A stretch of 64,000 nucleotides of DNA from NCBI GenBank assembly GCA_023442465.1, contig JAEZZQ010000015.1:434001-498000 (forward strand). The letters run 5' to 3'. The notes below the pieces were generated by a model, which was not told where the DNA came from, made no database searches, and saw only the letters and a program-made list of their open reading frames with translations. A program made the position numbers and the translations under genes. Below are positions 25,357 through 33,730 of the stretch, piece by piece. This stretch comes from Bacillota bacterium. Its GTDB lineage: Bacteria > Bacillota > Clostridia > Lachnospirales > Lachnospiraceae. Every line of letters starts with the position of its first letter. Position 1 is the stretch's first letter.

Positions 25357-26436
25357 TTAATTATGGCGCAGCTGCTTATGTATCTTCATAAATATATCCA
25401 CAATATCCGGATCGAAATAAATTCCTTTACACTCTCCGATAATCTGTAGGCTTTCCTCTAATGTATAGGCAATTTTATAGCACCGCTCGCCGGTCAGCGT
25501 ATCGAAGATATCGATGAGAGAAACGATTCTGGCAGAAAGGGGAATATCCTTTCCCTTAAGGCCTTCAGGATAGCCGCTTCCATCCCATCTTTCATGATGG
25601 TACTTGGCAATATTGATTGCCATCGGAAGGAAATCATTCTTCTCCGCATTCTCATAAATTTCCTCCAATATATGAGCGCCGATTTCCGCATGTTGCTTGA
25701 TGATCTTGCGCTCTTCATAATTGAGTTGCCCAGGTTTTAAAAGCACCTCGTCGGGGGTCTGTATTTTCCCGATGTCGTGAAGCATCGCTGCAACACCTAT
25801 TTTTTCTATGAACGCCGCCGTAATTTCCTTTTCGAAAAGGGGGCTGAATTGGAGGCTCTGAGCTAATATACGGCTATTATGCCTGATGTTTTCCAAATGA
25901 TCGGTTATGGAATTATCCCTTCCCTCTGTAATCTTGGCAAGGGCATACAGTATGTTCTTCTGCTCCGACTCTATCCGCTTCATCTGCTCGTTCACCAGAC
26001 AGTTCAGTTTATAATTATAAGCTTTCATTTCCTCCTGAAGCTTATACATCTTCAGATGATTCTCAATCCGCATGGTAACCTCTAAAGGCTCGAAGGGCTT
26101 TACGATAAAATCTACCGCGCCTGCCTTAAAGCCTCTGATCTTGCTTTCACTGGAATCCATGGCTGAAATGAATATGACCGGAATGTCTCTGGTCTGCTTA
26201 TTTCTCTTCAATATCTCGCATACCTCGTAGCCGCTCATCTCCGGCATGGCAATATCCATCAAAATTACATGCGGGAGGGACGTTCTGACAATTTGCAGCG
26301 CTTCCTTCCCATTAGCAGCTAAAAGCGGCTTATAACCCATGCCCTTTATGATTTCTTCCAAAAAAAGAACATTTATCTTTAAATCATCCACTACGAGTAT
26401 GTGAGGAATTTCCTGATTTTTTATTTCAAAATCCAT
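25357..26436 (-). CDS. Receiver-HD-GYP response regulator (c-di-GMP phosphodiesterase type)
   Basis: The 359-residue protein has a receiver with D17-D18 and D61 (ILMDIAMPEMSG), a coiled-coil link, and an HD-GYP domain with MLHDIGKI, HAEIGAHIL, YHHERWDGSGYPEGL and LIDIFDTLTGERCY. These are the metal ligands and GYP motif of active c-di-GMP hydrolases. Phosphorylation would tie the relay to c-di-GMP levels and so to motility versus attachment. It overlaps the histidine-kinase stop by 11 bases, giving tight coupling. The kinase is the likely phosphodonor. Confidence 0.92.
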   Translation of the reverse strand: MDFEIKNQEIPHILVVDDLKINVLFLEEIIKGMGYKPLLAANGKEALQIVRTSLPHVILMDIAMPEMSGYEVCEILKRNKQTRDIPVIFISAMDSSESKIRGFKAGAVDFIVKPFEPLEVTMRIENHLKMYKLQEEMKAYNYKLNCLVNEQMKRIESEQKNILYALAKITEGRDNSITDHLENIRHNSRILAQSLQFSPLFEKEITAAFIEKIGVAAMLHDIGKIQTPDEVLLKPGQLNYEERKIIKQHAEIGAHILEEIYENAEKNDFLPMAINIAKYHHERWDGSGYPEGLKGKDIPLSARIVSLIDIFDTLTGERCYKIAYTLEESLQIIGECKGIYFDPDIVDIFMKIHKQLRHN

Positions 26437-27538
26437 AGTCCATCTCTCCGGTTTTCTCCAAAAGCAAGCGTTTTAAATCTTCATGGAGCAGCATGCTCTT
26501 ATCGTAATCTTCTTTTCTGACCGCCATTTCCAGCTTAAGCGCAGCCCTCTTTACATCCGTACTTGCCCTTTTAAGCAGCTTAGACAGCTCTCCTGCCCAA
26601 AATTCCGCTTTTTCCCAAGAGCCCAGCTCAATGCAGAGCACTAATTTCTCCATTCGCCCCGCCAGCTCATTTTTGTTTTCCTCCGAACCGAAACGATAAT
26701 ATTCTTCAACTTGTTTATAATGCATTTCCTCACTGTATTGTCCGAGAAATTGCTTCACCTCTTTTTTATATTCCGCTCTGTCGTCTGTCATTTCCGCCGT
26801 ATGGAGGCGTATCGAAAAGGAAAAATTACTTCCCCTCCCTTTCTCGCTCTGCAAATATATCTTGCCGTTCATAAGCTCCACCAGCTCTTTGGTAATGGTA
26901 AGCCCAAGCCCCGTTCCGCCGTATCTTCTCGTTATTGACGTATCCACCTGAGAAAAACTCTGGAACAAACGATCCTGCTCCTCCTTTGAAATACCGATTC
27001 CGGAATCCACTACCATGAAAAAAAGTTCTATTTCATCGCTGAACCTAAGCGTCACTGCAACCTCAATACGTATAAAGCCAGCAGACGTAAACTTCACCGC
27101 ATTGGACAGAAGATTGTTCAATATCTGTGTCAGGCGAAGTTCGTCACCGATCAGCACCTGTGGAACACTTTCTTCCACATTCAACGTCAGCTTAAGCCCC
27201 TTTTCATTCACTGTCGCAAGATTTGCAGATACGATATTTTCCATCATCTCCCGCAGATCGAACTTACGATTTTCTAGCTCGAACTTGCCCGACTGCAATT
27301 TCGAAAAGTCCAGGATATTATTGATAATAGAGGACATATTACTGCAGCAATGCTCTATGATGTGTAATGTCCGCCTTTGTTCCGTTGTAAGATATGTATC
27401 CTTTAGATTTTCCACATGCCCTCTGATTCCATTAACCGGTGTCCTCAGCTCATGAGTAATATTGGCAACAAATTCGTTCTTAACCTCCATTGCCTGAGAA
27501 GCTACCGCCTTAATACGGGATACCTCATTCGCCGTCAT
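26426..27538 (-). CDS. Soluble sensor histidine kinase with degenerate Hpt-like tail
   Basis: Begins directly with the HisKA domain: phospho-His in FVANITHELRTPVNGI (near residue 29), then N box LTQILNNLLSNAVKFT, G1 VVDSGIGIS, F box and G2 RRYGGTGLGLTITKEL. The 120 residues after the ATPase domain resemble an Hpt helical bundle (ending LEMAVRKEDYDKSMLLHEDL), but the usual AHTLKG His is absent (WAGELSK instead). There is no sensor or membrane segment. A separate PAS gene lies directly upstream and overlaps by 14 bases, so the two probably act as one split sensor kinase. It overlaps the HD-GYP gene by 11 bases. Confidence 0.88.
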   Translation of the reverse strand: MTANEVSRIKAVASQAMEVKNEFVANITHELRTPVNGIRGHVENLKDTYLTTEQRRTLHIIEHCCSNMSSIINNILDFSKLQSGKFELENRKFDLREMMENIVSANLATVNEKGLKLTLNVEESVPQVLIGDELRLTQILNNLLSNAVKFTSAGFIRIEVAVTLRFSDEIELFFMVVDSGIGISKEEQDRLFQSFSQVDTSITRRYGGTGLGLTITKELVELMNGKIYLQSEKGRGSNFSFSIRLHTAEMTDDRAEYKKEVKQFLGQYSEEMHYKQVEEYYRFGSEENKNELAGRMEKLVLCIELGSWEKAEFWAGELSKLLKRASTDVKRAALKLEMAVRKEDYDKSMLLHEDLKRLLLEKTGEMDYGF

Positions 27539-27818
27539 ATTCTATATGGATCTTGGCACTAAAGCAGGTACCGTTGCTCCGATAAACCGCTGTTTCTTTC
27601 CTGCTCTTCAAGTATTCCATCACCGTTGCGACATCGCTTTCGCTCTCGAATTCCTTACGCAGAACCTCTGCAATATTGATACCGTGCAGACGCTCCCCAT
27701 ATCCCAGTTCTTCTCCAGCCGCCTTGTTATATTTTAAGATACCTCCGTCACAGCCGAACATTATAATGATTTCCAGCGCTTCCTGCATGAGAATTTCTAT
27801 CATTCGATTTTCTTCCAT
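27525..27818 (-). CDS. Stand-alone PAS-domain protein, probably split from the adjacent kinase
   Basis: Short protein of 97 aa starting MEENRMIEILMQEALEIIIM and carrying a PAS core (ILKYNKAAGEELGYGERLHG and a later FSAKIHIEYDG strand). It stops where a PAS domain normally has its last strand, and the kinase frame opens 14 bases earlier, one base out of register. That layout fits a broken PAS-kinase fusion or a tightly coupled two-gene sensor. The start at 27818 is chosen because it lies after the terminator at 27872-27903 and has GAGGGCGGGG upstream. No cofactor ligand can be assigned. Confidence 0.65.
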   Translation of the reverse strand: MEENRMIEILMQEALEIIIMFGCDGGILKYNKAAGEELGYGERLHGINIAEVLRKEFESESDVATVMEYLKSRKETAVYRSNGTCFSAKIHIEYDGE

Positions 27819-27871
27819 GTATACCCCGCCCTCTCCCAAACTTACTGATACTATTTTACCAGACAAGATAT

Positions 27872-27903
27872 TAAAAAAACAGCCCTTCTTTCGAAAAGCT
27901 GTC
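27872..27903 (-). terminator. Rho-independent terminator of the BMP/ABC transporter operon
   Basis: On the minus strand a stem ACAGC...GCTGT with an inner CTTTTCGAAAG-type hairpin is followed by TTTTTTT. It lies 45 bases after the permease stop and before the PAS gene. Confidence 0.8.
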
Positions 27904-27947
27904 TTTTTCATATTAATATGACAGATCAATATATTTATTTTGTTCCG

Positions 27948-28901
27948 TTAACGTGCGCCCTTATCGTAAGGAATTCCGGAGGCCTTCGGAGCCTGTGAAT
28001 TTCTTGAGGTAAAGATGAGCACTATGAGAGTCGCAATATAAGGTATCATCTTATAGAGATAGCTGGGTATACCCAACCCTTCCAAAAACGGGATTCCGGA
28101 ATAAGCAGCCGCTACCGCCTTCATAAGACCGAAGAACAAGGAGGCCCCTAGAATCTTCACCGGCTTCCACTGTCCGAATATGAGTACCGCCAGGGCTAAG
28201 AATCCATACCCTGATACCGTAGCGTTGAAGTTCGTGGAAGTAGGAACTACGAATACCAGTCCACCCAAGCCGCCCAATGCTCCCGACAAAACAACGCCGG
28301 CATATTGCATTCTATATACGTTGATACCGGCCGCATCCGCTGCCTGAGGATGCTCTCCGCAGGCGCGAAGCCTGAGCCCGAACCTCGTCTTATACAAAAC
28401 AAGCGCCGATATACCGAACACTATAAAGCCCAAATAAGTAGTGATATATGTGTTCTTGAAAAACAAATCGCCGATTACCGGTATATCTCCCAAAAGAGGC
28501 ACCTTAGCAATACGGAAAGTATTGGAGAACTGAACCTGCTGTACGCCCTGAATAACTCTTGCTACGAAAATAGCGAAGGCCGGTGCAAAAAGGTTAAGGG
28601 CTGTACCGCTGATGGTCTGGTCCGCCTTCATATTAATTGCGGCATAGGCGTGAAACAACGCGAATATCGCCCCGGTCACCATAGCTACGATAACGGCAAT
28701 TAATAACTGCCCCTGTCCGCTCATGCTGCCTCCCGTCAAATTGAGAAAAAGAATTCCGGTAAATGCGCCCATCGTCATAATTCCTTCCAAAGCAATGTTG
28801 ACAACGCCGCTCCTTTCGGAAAACATACCGCCCAGAGCCACCACCAGAAGAGGAATCATAAAGAACATTGTCTGCTGGAAAATAAAATATACTACACTCA
28901 T
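27948..28901 (-). CDS. ABC permease, BMP/nucleoside-type (NupQ-like)
   Basis: Integral membrane permease of 317 aa in the BPD_transp_2 family, with many hydrophobic helices and the conserved MFSERSGVVNIALEGIMTMGAF and LRACGEHPQAADAAGINVYRMQY loops. It pairs with the second permease upstream (overlap of 4 bases, ATGA) and the ATPase before that. The family imports nucleosides or related compounds. Last gene of the transporter operon, closed by a terminator. Confidence 0.92.
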   Translation of the reverse strand: MSVVYFIFQQTMFFMIPLLVVALGGMFSERSGVVNIALEGIMTMGAFTGILFLNLTGGSMSGQGQLLIAVIVAMVTGAIFALFHAYAAINMKADQTISGTALNLFAPAFAIFVARVIQGVQQVQFSNTFRIAKVPLLGDIPVIGDLFFKNTYITTYLGFIVFGISALVLYKTRFGLRLRACGEHPQAADAAGINVYRMQYAGVVLSGALGGLGGLVFVVPTSTNFNATVSGYGFLALAVLIFGQWKPVKILGASLFFGLMKAVAAAYSGIPFLEGLGIPSYLYKMIPYIATLIVLIFTSRNSQAPKASGIPYDKGAR

Positions 28902-30001
28902 TCTCCCTTACCTCCCTTTCTCTCACTCTTCGCTTGTTTGCGTCGCGCAGTCTTGGCCATAAAGGTCTTCACGATCAAAGCAAAGGCGCTGAAATAAATG
29001 ATAACGGCTACAATAATATCTATAATCTCCGTGGAAAACTCATATAGCTGCAAATAAAAACCTCCCGCGGTCAGATAGGCAATGAAAATTCCCGCGAACA
29101 AAACACCGATAGGATGACTGAGTCCCAACAGGGCTACTGAAATTCCGGTAAAGCCTTCAGATGCCAATACATCCACGACTTCGATATGTTTGCCGGTACC
29201 GGCCAAGTACAAAAGTCCTCCCGCAAGTCCCGAGATCATACCAGCTATCATCATGGAGAAAACAATGCTCTTCTTCTCATCGATACCCGCATAACGGCTC
29301 GCTTCTCTGTTAAATCCTACTGCACGCAGTTCAAAACCGAAAGCGGTTTTATTTAAAACGAGATAAATAATTAATACGACCAAAATAGCGATTAATATAC
29401 CCCCATTTACACTGGAACCGGGAAACAGCTTGTCCATTCCCATTTTGGGTATCTGAGCGCTTACCGCCACATTCTTGGACTCGTTTCGCATACTGTTGAA
29501 CAACACCTTGTTCGCCTTTACGCTCCAATTCACGGCATACATGCCTATATAGTTCATCATAATGGAAGCAATTACTTCATTTACGTTAAAAAATGCCTTT
29601 AACAAACCCGGAACAACACCCCATATCGCGCCGCACACCGCACTGACCAGCACCGCCACAATCCAATGCACGGATCCCAAAGAGGTAAATACAATACCTA
29701 CATACACCGCCCCAAAAGCACCTACAATAAACTGCCCCGGTGTTCCGATATTGAAAAGCCCTGTCTTAAATGCGAATCCTACGGATAAACCGGTGAGAAT
29801 AATCGGTGTGGCATAATAGAATACCTGTCCCACTCCCTTAAGTCCATGAGTAAAGGCTCCCGACAAAATGGTTAAAAAGCCCGGAACTGCCTGGGAAGCA
29901 TTACAAAACAGCAATACGATAAACCCGAACAGAAGTCCGATGGTGATTGCAAATACCGAAGATATCGGTCCGGTCAGATTTATATTTCTCTTCTTTTTCA
30001 T
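28898..30001 (-). CDS. ABC permease, BMP/nucleoside-type (NupP-like)
   Basis: Membrane permease of 367 aa, same family, with the signature loops FKTGLFNIGTPGQFIVGAFG and LRAVGFNREASRYAGIDEKK. It is longer at the N-terminus than its partner, as usual for the first permease of this set. The start overlaps the ATPase stop (TAATG), and its own end overlaps the next permease by 4 bases. The two should form a heterodimeric channel. Confidence 0.92.
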   Translation of the reverse strand: MKKKRNINLTGPISSVFAITIGLLFGFIVLLFCNASQAVPGFLTILSGAFTHGLKGVGQVFYYATPIILTGLSVGFAFKTGLFNIGTPGQFIVGAFGAVYVGIVFTSLGSVHWIVAVLVSAVCGAIWGVVPGLLKAFFNVNEVIASIMMNYIGMYAVNWSVKANKVLFNSMRNESKNVAVSAQIPKMGMDKLFPGSSVNGGILIAILVVLIIYLVLNKTAFGFELRAVGFNREASRYAGIDEKKSIVFSMMIAGMISGLAGGLLYLAGTGKHIEVVDVLASEGFTGISVALLGLSHPIGVLFAGIFIAYLTAGGFYLQLYEFSTEIIDIIVAVIIYFSAFALIVKTFMAKTARRKQAKSERKGGKGE

Positions 30002-31548
30002 TACATCCCCGCCTCCTCTTCTTTTACCTGCTTTTTAGAACCCGACATGTAAAGTCCCAATTCCTGCACTGTGATTTTCTTCGGATCCAGTTCCGCCACG
30101 ATGCTTCCCTCAAATATGACGAGAATCCTATCGCTCAGGTTCATGACTTCATCAAGCTCCAAAGAAACTAATAAAATTCCCGCTCCTTCATCTCTTTGCT
30201 TGACCAGCTGCTTATGGATATATTCGATCGCCCCAACGTCCAGTCCTCTTGTAGGCTGTACAGCCAAGAGCAAATCAGGACCTCGTCCAATTTCTCTGGC
30301 TACGATAGCCTTCTGCTGATTGCCTCCCGACATACTTCTGACAATCGTTGCCGTTCCTTCTCCGCTTCGGATATCGTACTGTTCAATCAGCTTATCCGCA
30401 TATTCATATATTTTCTCGTTCTTAAGGAAGCCGGCCGTTTGAAATTCCGGCTGAAAATATTGCTGTAAAATAAGGTTGTAAGCCAGATTATAATCAAGCA
30501 CCAGACCGTGCTTATGTCTGTCTTCCGGGATATGGGAAAGCCCGTGGGTGTTTTTATAGCGAATGCTCTTGTTCGTCACGTCTTCGCCGTTTATCATCAC
30601 CTTGCCTTCACTCATGCGCTCGATACCGGAAATCGCATAAACCAGCTCCGACTGACCGTTACCATCGATTCCGGCGATACACACAATTTCCCCTTTGCGC
30701 ACGTCAAAGCTCACATCGCTTACCAAGTCCTTCGTATGGCCTTCCTTTTGGGTCTTAACCGACAAGTGCTCTACGGAAAGAACTACCTCCTTCGGCTTCG
30801 CAGGCTGCTTATCGATTGTCAGATTTACCTTTCGCCCTACCATCATCTCGGACATCGTCTCCTTGTCCGTATCCGCCACATCGATAGTGCCTATATATTT
30901 GCCCCGGCGCAGCACCGTACAACGGTCCGCCACCGCCTTTATTTCATTTAATTTATGGGTAATGAAAAGGATAGATTTCCCTTCCTTCGTCAGATTTTGC
31001 ATGATGATCATCAGCTCATCGATTTCCTGAGGAGTGAGTACCGCCGTAGGCTCGTCAAATATCATGATTTCATTATTGCGGTAAAGCATCTTCAGTATTT
31101 CCACCCTTTGCTGCATTCCCACCGTTATATCGGAAATAAGAGCATCAGGCTCGATGAACAGGTTATATTTTTCGCTTAACTCCACTACTTTCTTGCGGGC
31201 ATCTTCCATGCGGAGGATACCACCCTTTACGGTCTCAATACCGAGCACGATATTTTGAAGCACCGTAAAATTATGCACTAATTTAAAGTGCTGATGTACC
31301 ATACCAATTCCCAGGGCATTTGCATCCAACGGCCCCTTTATCTTAACCTCTTGCCCCTTTACCTTGATAGCCCCTTTTTCCGGCTGATACATGCCGAAAA
31401 GCACGCTCATCAAGGTAGACTTTCCCGCACCGTTTTCTCCAAGCAGTGCGTGTATCTCGCCTTTTTTCAATTGCAGGGTAATATTGTCGTTAGCAATAAT
31501 CCCCGGAAACTCCTTCGTGATCCCCATCATCTCAATTACATAGTCCAT
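30001..31548 (-). CDS. ABC transporter ATPase with two nucleotide-binding domains (NupO-like)
   Basis: Protein of about 515 aa with two ABC domains, as in sugar/nucleoside importers. The first has GENGAGKSTLM (Walker A) and IMIFDEPTAVLTPQE. The second has the degenerate Walker A GIDGNGQSELV and the signature MSGGNQQKAIVAREI. I chose the ATG at 31548 (MDYVIEMM) because GAGGG lies 7 bases upstream, while the in-frame ATG at 31566 touches its own ribosome site. A hairpin with T-tract separates it from the binding-protein gene, so it should be expressed at a lower level. Confidence 0.93.
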   Translation of the reverse strand: MDYVIEMMGITKEFPGIIANDNITLQLKKGEIHALLGENGAGKSTLMSVLFGMYQPEKGAIKVKGQEVKIKGPLDANALGIGMVHQHFKLVHNFTVLQNIVLGIETVKGGILRMEDARKKVVELSEKYNLFIEPDALISDITVGMQQRVEILKMLYRNNEIMIFDEPTAVLTPQEIDELMIIMQNLTKEGKSILFITHKLNEIKAVADRCTVLRRGKYIGTIDVADTDKETMSEMMVGRKVNLTIDKQPAKPKEVVLSVEHLSVKTQKEGHTKDLVSDVSFDVRKGEIVCIAGIDGNGQSELVYAISGIERMSEGKVMINGEDVTNKSIRYKNTHGLSHIPEDRHKHGLVLDYNLAYNLILQQYFQPEFQTAGFLKNEKIYEYADKLIEQYDIRSGEGTATIVRSMSGGNQQKAIVAREIGRGPDLLLAVQPTRGLDVGAIEYIHKQLVKQRDEGAGILLVSLELDEVMNLSDRILVIFEGSIVAELDPKKITVQELGLYMSGSKKQVKEEEAGM

Positions 31549-31633
31549 ATGTTTTCCCTCATCCATTCCTTCTGAATATTTCTATCTAAAATCAGATTGT
31601 TCATATGGCCGGTCTAACCAGTATACTGGTAGA

Positions 31634-31665
31634 AAAAGGGTGCTTATTCCGATAAGCACCCTTTT
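31634..31665 (-). terminator. Attenuator-type terminator between binding protein and ATPase
   Basis: Perfect inverted repeat AAAAGGGTGCTTA / TAAGCACCCTTTT with a 6-base loop; on the minus strand it ends in TTTTTC. It lies 43 bases after the BMP stop. As no new promoter is obvious before the ATPase, partial read-through would set a high binding-protein-to-ATPase ratio. Confidence 0.85.
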
Positions 31666-31707
31666 GGCTATAACTTAAACTTCCTTTAAATATCCCAACA
31701 CTTAAGT

Positions 31708-32874
31708 TTATTCAACAAAGGTAACCTTTGCCGAAGATAAAGTAAGGTCTGCTGTCGTAGTATCGGATACATCATTACTGATCGTAATGGAACCGTCTAC
31801 AAGACTTGCAACAATTGCATCATAGTCGGCCTGTGTGAAGTTGGTAAATTTGGAAGTATCCATAGGAAGTCCGATACCGTCGTTCTCTGCGGAGAAAACA
31901 GTTGTGGAACCACCAGGAAAGCTGCCGTCATAGAAAGCCTTGATTCCGTCATATACGGAAACGGAAAGCTTCTTCATAGCAGAAGAGATTACCGTGTCGG
32001 ATTCATAGGACTGATCTACGTCAACGCCGATTACTTTTGCATTAGCTTCCTCTGCCGCTGCCATTACGGAATTACCTACCGCACCGCCGCAGCCGAAGAT
32101 AACTTCAGTTCCGTTCTGGTACCAGGAAGCTGCCATAGCCTGTGCTTCCGGAGTAGCTGCGAACGCGCCCGTATAATGGTACATTATGTCTACCTTAACG
32201 CCCATCTCTGTAGCAGCCGCATCAGCACCCTGAACGAAGCCATAACCATAACGAACTACTGCCGGAACAGCCATACCGCCCATGAAACCGAGCTTCGTCA
32301 TTCCGTCCTTTACAGCCGCATAGCCTGCCAGATAACCCGGCTGGTCTTCCTGGAATAAAATAGCCATAGTGTTGCTTGCTGTCACGTAGTCTGAGTAATC
32401 CTCATTGTGAGGTTCACCGTCCAACAGAATAAAAGTTACATCGGGATACTGCTCCTGCGCTATGTACACAGGTGTTTCAAATAAATATCCGGGACATACA
32501 ACAAGCTTCGCTCCGCCTTCGATTGCGAGGCCGATGGTCTCTACATAGGAATCTGTGGTAGCTTCCTGAGGCTGATAATACTTGTAGGTAATGCCCGCTT
32601 CCTCTGCATACTGGGTAAGACCTTCCCATGCACCCTGATTGAAGGACTTGTCATCGATCGTTCCAAGGTCTGTTACCAATGCGAGTTCATAACCGCCTGC
32701 CGATTCCTCGGTTGCAGTTTCTGTCGTTTCTTCGGTCACTTCCGCCGGCTCTGTAGTTTCTGCCGTCTCAGTCGTCTCTGATTCAGCCGCAGGGGCTGTC
32801 TGAGTACTTCCGCATGCAGCTAACGAAAGAACCATTGCTCCCGTAAGAAGCATAGCCAATACTTTCTTCTTCAT
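31708..32874 (-). CDS. BMP-family substrate-binding lipoprotein
   Basis: Secreted lipoprotein of 388 aa. The N-terminus is a lipoprotein signal (MKKKVLAMLLTGAMVLSLAA then Cys21, lipobox LAAC). A Thr/Glu-rich spacer follows (residues 22-60), then the BMP/PnrA fold with LALVTDLGTIDDKSFNQGAWEG. That motif is characteristic of purine-nucleoside binding proteins, and GFMGGMAVPAVVRYGYGFVQG is also present. It delivers substrate to the two permeases and ATPase downstream. It has its own promoter at 32929-32958 and an AGGAGG site. The exact ligand (guanosine, adenosine or other) cannot be read from sequence alone. Confidence 0.94.
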   Translation of the reverse strand: MKKKVLAMLLTGAMVLSLAACGSTQTAPAAESETTETAETTEPAEVTEETTETATEESAGGYELALVTDLGTIDDKSFNQGAWEGLTQYAEEAGITYKYYQPQEATTDSYVETIGLAIEGGAKLVVCPGYLFETPVYIAQEQYPDVTFILLDGEPHNEDYSDYVTASNTMAILFQEDQPGYLAGYAAVKDGMTKLGFMGGMAVPAVVRYGYGFVQGADAAATEMGVKVDIMYHYTGAFAATPEAQAMAASWYQNGTEVIFGCGGAVGNSVMAAAEEANAKVIGVDVDQSYESDTVISSAMKKLSVSVYDGIKAFYDGSFPGGSTTVFSAENDGIGLPMDTSKFTNFTQADYDAIVASLVDGSITISNDVSDTTTADLTLSSAKVTFVE

Positions 32875-32928
32875 AATAAAACTTTCCTCCTTGTTTTTGA
32901 AATATTTTTCTATTATTTCAATATAAAT

Positions 32929-32958
32929 ATTCTAACATGCTTTACATGACAACGTCAA
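32929..32958 (-). promoter_or_regulatory. Extended -10 promoter of the BMP transporter
   Basis: On the minus strand TTGACG (32953-32958), an 18-base spacer and TAGAAT (32929-32934), with TG one base before the -10 box. It is about 55 bases before the BMP start. Confidence 0.7.
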
Positions 32959-32990
32959 TGAGAGCTTAAGCTTATTTAAGCAGTTTCTTT

Positions 32991-33070
32991 GTTACTGTGT
33001 GAACAGTAACGCATGATTTCTGCAATGCAAAAATCTTGCATGTAAATTCGCTCTGTGAAGCAGAAATCAT
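32991..33070. other. Cluster of stem-loops between the phosphate and BMP operons
   Basis: Three inverted repeats pack into 80 bases. GTTACTGT/ACAGTAAC (32991-33010) has a 4-base loop. ATGATTTCTGC/GCAGAAATCAT (33013-33070) is an 11-bp stem. It encloses ATGCAA/TTGCAT. No T-tract follows on the minus strand, so this is not a standard terminator. It starts 16 bases after the DUF47 stop and may fold in the 3' end of the phosphate-transport mRNA. Confidence 0.6.
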
Positions 33071-33086
33071 CTCTTGAATCATGTTC

Positions 33087-33710
33087 TTACGTATTGGCAA
33101 TGATAATTGCTTCTACCGCATCCGCTAAGTCCTCACAGCAGTCGCATACTGTTTCGAAAGAACGGTAAATCTCTCTCCAAGCCATTACCGTATAAGGATC
33201 CGCGTTCTCTATGGAAAGCGTTCTTATGTCCTGAATATAAAGATCGTCGCCCTTCTCCTCCAGACGGTTGAGTTCAATAATATGATCCATGATTTTTTTG
33301 GATTTCTTATAATCGTGAAGCTCTCCCAAAAGGCCCTCTGCCGCATCGCAGCAGCTGGAAATAAGCTCTGCGAAGGGAACCACATCCGGTCTCAGTTCCT
33401 TAATATTCCATGTATATAAATTGATAATGATATCTTCGATGGAATCTGTCACATTGTCAATACAATTGCTTATCTTTACGATATCGTCACGGTCGATGGG
33501 CGTTATGAATGCCTTAACGATTTCCCTCGTCATCTCGTGCTTCTTCGAATCGCCCATATGCTCGATCTCATGGATCGCAGCTACATCCTCTTCAATAACG
33601 CTGTGATTATAATTTTTTATAATATCCTGCAGCTTGTCGGCCGCCATTTTAGAAACGCGGATACTCTCCAAAAAATTTTGAAAATAAAAACTGTCCTTTG
33701 CCTTTGCCAC
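33087..33710 (-). CDS. DUF47/PhoU-like Pit accessory protein
   Basis: All-helical protein of 207 aa in the DUF47 (YkaA) family, with paired PhoU-like motifs (HEIEHMGDSKKHEMTREIVKAF, given here in part, and RLEEKGDDLYIQDIR) that carry acidic metal-binding residues. The family regulates low-affinity Pit phosphate transporters, and the gene follows pit by 20 bases. I chose the GTG at 33710 (VAKAKDSFYFQ) because AGGAGG lies 7 bases upstream; the earlier in-frame ATG overlaps this site and the pit stop. Confidence 0.92.
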   Translation of the reverse strand: MAKAKDSFYFQNFLESIRVSKMAADKLQDIIKNYNHSVIEEDVAAIHEIEHMGDSKKHEMTREIVKAFITPIDRDDIVKISNCIDNVTDSIEDIIINLYTWNIKELRPDVVPFAELISSCCDAAEGLLGELHDYKKSKKIMDHIIELNRLEEKGDDLYIQDIRTLSIENADPYTVMAWREIYRSFETVCDCCEDLADAVEAIIIANT

Positions 33711-33730
33711 TTTAAATCCTCCTTTTGTAA

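Noticed and set aside
32875..32990. Considered a purine riboswitch ahead of the BMP transporter.
   Set aside because: The conserved purine-riboswitch core was not found, and the promoter lies so close to the gene that the leader is only about 50 bases.
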